A stretch of 9,841 bases of DNA from positions 1-9,841 of the forward strand of contig URGO01000119.1 of assembly GCA_900547435.1 (NCBI GenBank). Direction: 5' to 3'. The notes beneath the pieces were generated by a model. It made no database searches. It was not told where the DNA came from and was given only the letters and a program-made list of their open reading frames with translations. The DNA is from an uncultured Parabacteroides sp. Its GTDB lineage: Bacteria; Bacteroidota; Bacteroidia; Bacteroidales; Tannerellaceae. A program made the position numbers and the translations under genes. Shown here in pieces: positions 6,256 through 9,841 of the stretch. The first letter of the stretch is position 1. Every line of letters starts with the position of its first letter.

Positions 6256-6314
6256 GTTTCAAGGGACGAAACTTTTGTTTCATAGGATGAAACCGGAGTT
6301 TCATGCCTTGAAAC
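6256..6314. repeat. Three 17-bp palindromes in exact 21-bp phase
   Basis: GTTTCAAGGGACGAAAC (6256-6272), GTTTCATAGGATGAAAC (6277-6293) and GTTTCATGCCTTGAAAC (6298-6314) each begin GTTTC and end GAAAC. The arm lengths are 5, 7 and 6 bp. Each is separated from the next by 4 bases (TTTT, CGGA), so the period is exactly 21 bp, two helical turns, placing all copies on one face of the DNA. They lie between the leftward Fic promoter and the rightward propeller promoter. An operator array for a dimeric regulator is the natural reading. A structural or mobile palindromic repeat is the alternative. Confidence 0.85.
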
Positions 6315-6384
6315 TCTTTCAAAGAATTATCAGAATTATAAAGGAAAATATCATTCTCCCCAAATGAGTCTATACTAAAATGCT

Positions 6385-6392
6385 TATCTTTG
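6385..6392 (+). promoter_or_regulatory. Possible rightward -7 element for the propeller cluster
   Basis: TATCTTTG is an exact match to TAnnTTTG. It lies 20 bases before the ATG at 6413 and inside the codons that would be used if translation began at 6380, so it argues for the later start. No clear TTTG -33 element is seen at the proper distance. Confidence 0.4.
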
Positions 6393-6412
6393 GACTCATA
6401 AATGAAAACGGT

Positions 6413-7465
6413 ATGAAAGCAAACATAGCATTTGTAACGATTTTATCGCTTTTGCTATCCTGTACGAAAGAGGCGAAAGACAATGTCATATCCATCGATT
6501 TGGATAAATGCACGGAAGAATTAACGTATTCCCAATTTGTCAAGCATATTGATTATGTTCCATTGAATTTAGGAGATACCCAGCTGTTAACGGGAATCAA
6601 AAAAATATTTTTTGATCAGGATACGATAATCATTCAGGACTCCAGAAAAGAAGGCATCTTTCTTTTTACGTCCAACGGGCAATTTGTACAGCACATAAAT
6701 AGAAAAGGTCAAGGCCCGGAAGAATATCTTTCAGATAATGCTGTTGCGGTAGATACCGACTTAAACTGCATCTATGTCTATGATATGATGAATTTTAAAA
6801 TCATGGAATATAATTATACCGGACATTTCTTGGCCGGGCACAAAATGCCATACTTCATTCGGGATTTTGCTAAAATCGGCACACATGATTTTATTATGAT
6901 ACAACCTTGCATACATCATGCTTATCCGAATAACGGCATTTGGAAATATTCCTTGAAAGAGGGTTTAAGCCGGCAATTCTTGACTTATCCGGATCAAAAA
7001 GACCAGAATTTTGAATTCATATCCACCTATATCGTGCAGACACCGGATTTTGTCTATCATTATGACCGAAATAGTGATGCCTTGTACCGGATAAATCAAG
7101 ACTCTTTGGAGGAAATGTATTCTATTGATTTGAAACAAGTTTTACCGTTGCAGGCAAGATTACAAGCCATGCCTAAAAAGCAGGAACTGGAAAGGAAAGC
7201 CATGTTGTACGACTTTAGCGTTTCTTCCAATTATGTACTTTTGAATTATTTTCTTTTTGAAGAAGACAATCCTTATAGGTATGTGTTAATCAATAGAGAA
7301 AATCCTACATCGCCAACAATATACTACACGTTGGTTAATGATTTGGATGATAAAGTATCCTCTGAAAATAAACTCTATTATGTAAATGATTCCACCTGGT
7401 GCAAGATGGTAGATTATGCAGATAATGATACAATCATCCAATTACAGATGTTGCATTTAAAATAG
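6413..7465 (+). CDS. 6-bladed beta-propeller lipoprotein
   Basis: From the ATG at 6413 the product has 350 residues and opens with a compact lipoprotein signal, MKANIAFVTILSLLLSC, with Cys17 as the likely lipidated residue. An in-frame ATG at 6380 would add 11 residues before the signal peptide and would overlap a promoter-like element, so the later start is preferred. RKGQGPEEY at 97-105 is the propeller-family signature also present, with variations, in the three other propeller genes here. Repeated segments such as NCIYVYDMMNFKIMEYNYTG are typical blade strands. Role unknown: the fold suggests binding rather than catalysis, at the envelope. It is the first gene of a rightward cluster that probably includes the genes to 9742, with 72 bases before the next start. 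Confidence 0.8.
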   Translation: MKANIAFVTILSLLLSCTKEAKDNVISIDLDKCTEELTYSQFVKHIDYVPLNLGDTQLLTGIKKIFFDQDTIIIQDSRKEGIFLFTSNGQFVQHINRKGQGPEEYLSDNAVAVDTDLNCIYVYDMMNFKIMEYNYTGHFLAGHKMPYFIRDFAKIGTHDFIMIQPCIHHAYPNNGIWKYSLKEGLSRQFLTYPDQKDQNFEFISTYIVQTPDFVYHYDRNSDALYRINQDSLEEMYSIDLKQVLPLQARLQAMPKKQELERKAMLYDFSVSSNYVLLNYFLFEEDNPYRYVLINRENPTSPTIYYTLVNDLDDKVSSENKLYYVNDSTWCKMVDYADNDTIIQLQMLHLK

Positions 7466-7537
7466 TATTAAGGCTTTATGACGTGTCAAGTTTTGATGAC
7501 ATAGAGGAACGTAACTATAAACACTAAAATCAGAGTG

Positions 7538-8590
7538 ATGAAATATATAAATACAATTTTATGCCTATTAGTTTTAGGTCTTGTTTCAAGTTGTAAGCAG
7601 CATGATTCCGGGCACCGGAAATATTATGACGTACGGGATAATGTTATAGAGGTAAAACAGAACATCCATAACATACCGATAAACAACGTGGATATTTCCA
7701 ATTTTGGAGCGCCATATATATTAAACGACTATTTAATTATCAGCGATTATAAGTCATATGACAAACTCATACATATCTTCAACAAGAATACATTTCAATA
7801 TCTCACAAGCGTAGGAAAACAAGGTCAAGGACCTTCCGAAATAGCTAATATGGGAAGAATTTTATGTAACAACCAACAAAATACATTCTATGTTATTGAC
7901 CACGGTCATCAAGTTTTATATGACTTTCCGATGGATAGTGTGTTGTCGCATTCTGATTATTTGCCAAAGAAAAAAGCAAACATAGAACGAACAGAGTTCC
8001 CGTTTATGATGCAATATGAAAGTGATACATTGTCTTATGCCCTATTCATGCGAGTCCTCAATCCAGGTGATTATTTCCCCGCAGTTGCGAGATGGAATAT
8101 GCAAACAGGAGAAAGAGAATTTATGTCTTATAATGGGCATCCTGAAATAAAGAAAAAACGGGTAAGTTTTGCAGCTTCACCTGAACACAATTTGTATGCA
8201 GAAGTATATTGGTATCATGATCTACTATCCCTATGTACTTTAGATGGTGTTCTGAAATATAATTTATATGGGAAAAGATGGAATAATATAAAATCTAATG
8301 AGAACGCGTACTATGATGAGGCTATATTTTGCAAAGATAAAATAGTAGCCAGTTATTGGGGAGACAAAAGGTTATTTAAGGATAACAGGAATCTGAATGT
8401 CCATCGCCCTGATAAATTAATCGTGTTTAATTTGGATGGAGATTATATAGCGACTTTAGAGGTGGGTTACCCTATATTACACTTTTGTTACGATGAAAGT
8501 AATAATCGTTTAATTTTTGCTTTTGACGATGATATGCAATTTGCATATCTGGATTTAGATCAGGATAATATGAAAGGAATAATAGGATGA
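7538..8590 (+). CDS. 6-bladed beta-propeller lipoprotein (TolB-like)
   Basis: The product has 350 residues from the ATG at 7538. A GTG immediately before it at 7535 is less likely. The signal peptide MKYINTILCLLVLGLVSSC gives Cys19 as the probable lipid anchor. GKQGQGPSE at 93-101 is the family signature, here with Ser before Glu. Later segments such as NTFYVIDHGHQVLYDFPMD and LIVFNLDGDYIATLEVGYP read as propeller blade strands. No enzymatic motif is seen and the ligand is unknown. It follows the previous propeller gene by 72 bases with no obvious terminator, so it is probably cotranscribed. Its stop codon overlaps the next lipoprotein start by 4 bases (ATGA), as in the propeller/thioredoxin pair at 1304-2531. 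Confidence 0.8.
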   Translation: MKYINTILCLLVLGLVSSCKQHDSGHRKYYDVRDNVIEVKQNIHNIPINNVDISNFGAPYILNDYLIISDYKSYDKLIHIFNKNTFQYLTSVGKQGQGPSEIANMGRILCNNQQNTFYVIDHGHQVLYDFPMDSVLSHSDYLPKKKANIERTEFPFMMQYESDTLSYALFMRVLNPGDYFPAVARWNMQTGEREFMSYNGHPEIKKKRVSFAASPEHNLYAEVYWYHDLLSLCTLDGVLKYNLYGKRWNNIKSNENAYYDEAIFCKDKIVASYWGDKRLFKDNRNLNVHRPDKLIVFNLDGDYIATLEVGYPILHFCYDESNNRLIFAFDDDMQFAYLDLDQDNMKGIIG

Positions 8591-8718
8591 AATTAGTATC
8601 TATATTTTGTATTTCATTGTTGTGCTTTTCCTCCTGCCAAAATCCGGGCCAAGAGCACATCACGCAATTGGTAAAGGAATGGCAGGGGAAGGAGTTATTC
8701 AAAAAGAAACGGAAATAG
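8587..8718 (+). pseudogene. 43-codon lipoprotein stub, truncated copy of the thioredoxin-like/DUF1573 gene
   Basis: This short gene encodes a lipoprotein signal ending in FSSC (Cys17) and then QNPGQEHITQLVKEWQGKE, followed by LFKKKRK and a stop. The conserved part matches the N-terminus encoded at 2400: by hand count about 56 of 63 bases agree between 8632-8694 and 2457-2519. There is no thioredoxin or DUF1573 domain afterwards, and the next 40 bases form a hairpin. It is therefore most simply the remnant of a full-length gene deleted just after the GKE codons. It could instead be a functional small lipoprotein with a basic tail, since its start overlaps the upstream stop codon and its reading frame is clean. 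Confidence 0.65.
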
Positions 8719-8742
8719 CAGTCTCATCAAAAGTGGGACTGC
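8718..8742 (+). terminator. Hairpin after the lipoprotein stub
   Basis: GCAGTCTCA at 8718-8726 pairs with TGGGACTGC at 8734-8742 (one G-T wobble) around the loop TCAAAAG. The stem starts at the last base of the stub stop codon. It is followed by CACAAAAAACA rather than a T-tract, so it may be a weak terminator or a processing/stability stem between the stub and the next propeller gene. Confidence 0.45.
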
Positions 8743-8761
8743 CACAAAAAACATAATTGCC

Positions 8762-9742
8762 ATGCGTAATTTATATTTTATCTTGTTACTTTTTCTCTCT
8801 GCTTGCCAATTGGGAGAACCTGAATTCCCCAAAGGAGAGACCTTGTCTGCCGAATTGATGCCTTTGGAAGGTACAACATTCCCATTAAGGCTGGAGATAA
8901 AACATCCCTATCTGATTCTTCAAAACCTGAAACTGCAAGATAGTATTTTCCATATTTATGATTTACGGGATAACAAATTGAAATCCGCTTTCGGACAAAT
9001 CGGTGAAGGCCCCCAAGAATTTGTAGTACCTTGGCTAATACAAAACCAGTTCTCAGATCTTCTGATAGAAGATAGACATATCATCCATCGTTTCCAGATA
9101 AATGGAAACGGGAAGGCGATTTTCAAAGATACAAGAGAACCCAACTATATCAGTCAAGTCAGCAATGCCGTATTTGTCAACGATACGACATTCATTGTGG
9201 ATGCCATGTACACGGCTCCCGATTTGTATTTGTTGAATTTTGGAAGTGATTTGCCTGAGAAATCATGGACTTATAGGAACTCTTACATAGTAGATTATTA
9301 TGCGGATCCTAATATGGGAAATGTTTACGCCAACGAGAATCGTATTGTTTTCTGCTATGGATATAAAAAACAAATCGATTTTATGGATACGGAATTTAAG
9401 TTGATCAAAAGGGTTAAGTTTAAATTTGACAATCCTACCCAAGTAAACTCTTCCAATCAGGGAGATGTTCCTATGAGTTATGTGTACGCCTATTTAGGGA
9501 AACGCTATCTTTATGCATTATTTTTAGGAACATCATGGAATGAAAACCGGGCGAATTCCACATGCGGTACTTATTTGGAGGTATATGATTTGGATGGGAA
9601 CCCTGTAATCCGCTACCATTTAAAGGACAGGCGTCCTGTTTATTATGTCGTGGATGAGACAAATTATACACTTTATGGAGCTGGAGAAGAGGGAGAACCC
9701 GAGGATAATTTGTTGGTTTATAAATTAAAAGGATTGTTATAA
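8762..9742 (+). CDS. 6-bladed beta-propeller lipoprotein (TolB-like)
   Basis: The product has 326 residues, with a short lipoprotein signal MRNLYFILLLFLSAC (Cys15 as likely anchor). GQIGEGPQEF at 78-87 is the propeller-family signature. It is the shortest of the four propellers here, and strand segments such as DSIFHIYDLRDNKLKSAFG, KQIDFMDTEFKLIKRVKFK and TYLEVYDLDGNPVIRYHLK mark blades. Function and ligand are unknown and no catalytic motif is seen. It lies 43 bases after the lipoprotein stub, separated by a hairpin, so its expression may be partly uncoupled from the upstream genes. The sequence is moderately AT-rich like its cluster neighbours. Confidence 0.8.
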   Translation: MRNLYFILLLFLSACQLGEPEFPKGETLSAELMPLEGTTFPLRLEIKHPYLILQNLKLQDSIFHIYDLRDNKLKSAFGQIGEGPQEFVVPWLIQNQFSDLLIEDRHIIHRFQINGNGKAIFKDTREPNYISQVSNAVFVNDTTFIVDAMYTAPDLYLLNFGSDLPEKSWTYRNSYIVDYYADPNMGNVYANENRIVFCYGYKKQIDFMDTEFKLIKRVKFKFDNPTQVNSSNQGDVPMSYVYAYLGKRYLYALFLGTSWNENRANSTCGTYLEVYDLDGNPVIRYHLKDRRPVYYVVDETNYTLYGAGEEGEPEDNLLVYKLKGLL

Positions 9743-9771
9743 GTTATGCGTTTTATTTATTATATCACTAC

Positions 9772-9790
9772 TGTCCACTAAAAATGGACA
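9772..9790. other. Short hairpin after the last propeller gene
   Basis: TGTCCA at 9772-9777 and TGGACA at 9785-9790 form a 6-bp stem with the loop CTAAAAA. It lies about 30 bases after the stop codon at 9742. It could be a weak terminator or part of the end of an insertion sequence lying mostly beyond the window. The sequence to 9841 is AT-rich and ends TTTGAC, which could be the -33 element of a promoter outside the window. No coding sequence is evident in 9743-9841. Confidence 0.3.
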
Positions 9791-9841
9791 AGGTTAAAAA
9801 TTAAATAAATTCGGTTCACTTGAATCATATCGTTCTTTGAC

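Noticed and set aside
6256..6314. Possible miniature CRISPR array
   Set aside because: The units are 17-bp palindromes with only 4-bp gaps and there are three of them. CRISPR spacers are about 30 bp and no cas gene is present.
6380..6412. Earlier start for the first gene of the right propeller cluster
   Set aside because: It would put 11 extra residues ahead of a compact lipoprotein signal peptide and overlaps an exact TAnnTTTG promoter element.

Overview
The window looks like chromosomal DNA of a gut Bacteroidales, probably Bacteroides or Parabacteroides. The evidence is two NVEALA-type small exported proteins, four lipoproteins of the Bacteroidales 6-bladed beta-propeller group, a thioredoxin-like/DUF1573 lipoprotein gene, and several matches to the Bacteroides promoter -7 element TAnnTTTG. 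No rRNA, tRNA, CRISPR array or complete mobile element is visible. Family names come from memory of the families, since no search could be run.

Left part (1-1303): a small leftward membrane-protein gene, perhaps the frameshifted front of a longer one, faces away from two rightward NVEALA-type genes (483-734 and 969-1193). The divergent region carries facing promoter-like elements and a 12-bp inverted repeat. Between the two NVEALA genes lies a strong intrinsic-terminator-like hairpin that faces left although no leftward gene precedes it. A second perfect hairpin follows the second NVEALA gene.

Middle (1304-5248): an AT-rich propeller lipoprotein gene overlaps the start of a thioredoxin-like/DUF1573 lipoprotein gene. 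That gene appears broken: its signal peptide and first 40 or so residues (2400-2531) are in a different frame from its thioredoxin and DUF1573 domains (2504-3247). A 650-residue transglutaminase-like lipoprotein with a discoidin-like C-terminus follows. From about 2440 to 5250 the DNA is clearly richer in G and C than the genes on either side.

Right part (5265-9841): a leftward Fic AMP-transferase gene with an N-terminal helix-turn-helix and a built-in inhibitory motif converges on the transglutaminase gene. Its upstream region has a well-spaced leftward promoter and three 17-bp palindromes repeating every 21 bp. Beyond it a rightward cluster encodes three more propeller lipoproteins. After the second of these sits a 43-codon stub of the same thioredoxin/DUF1573 lipoprotein gene as at 2400, overlapping the propeller stop codon by 4 bp.

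Taken together, most products are predicted to be exported or lipid-anchored at the envelope: Cys-containing NVEALA peptides, a CxxC thioredoxin-like lipoprotein, a Cys-His transglutaminase-fold lipoprotein and beta-propellers. One inference is an envelope system that exports, processes or senses small peptides, but no substrate or reaction can be read from the sequence. The most interesting signals are the 21-bp-phased palindromes, the two copies of one lipoprotein gene broken at the same codon, and the unexplained leftward terminator beside the NVEALA genes.
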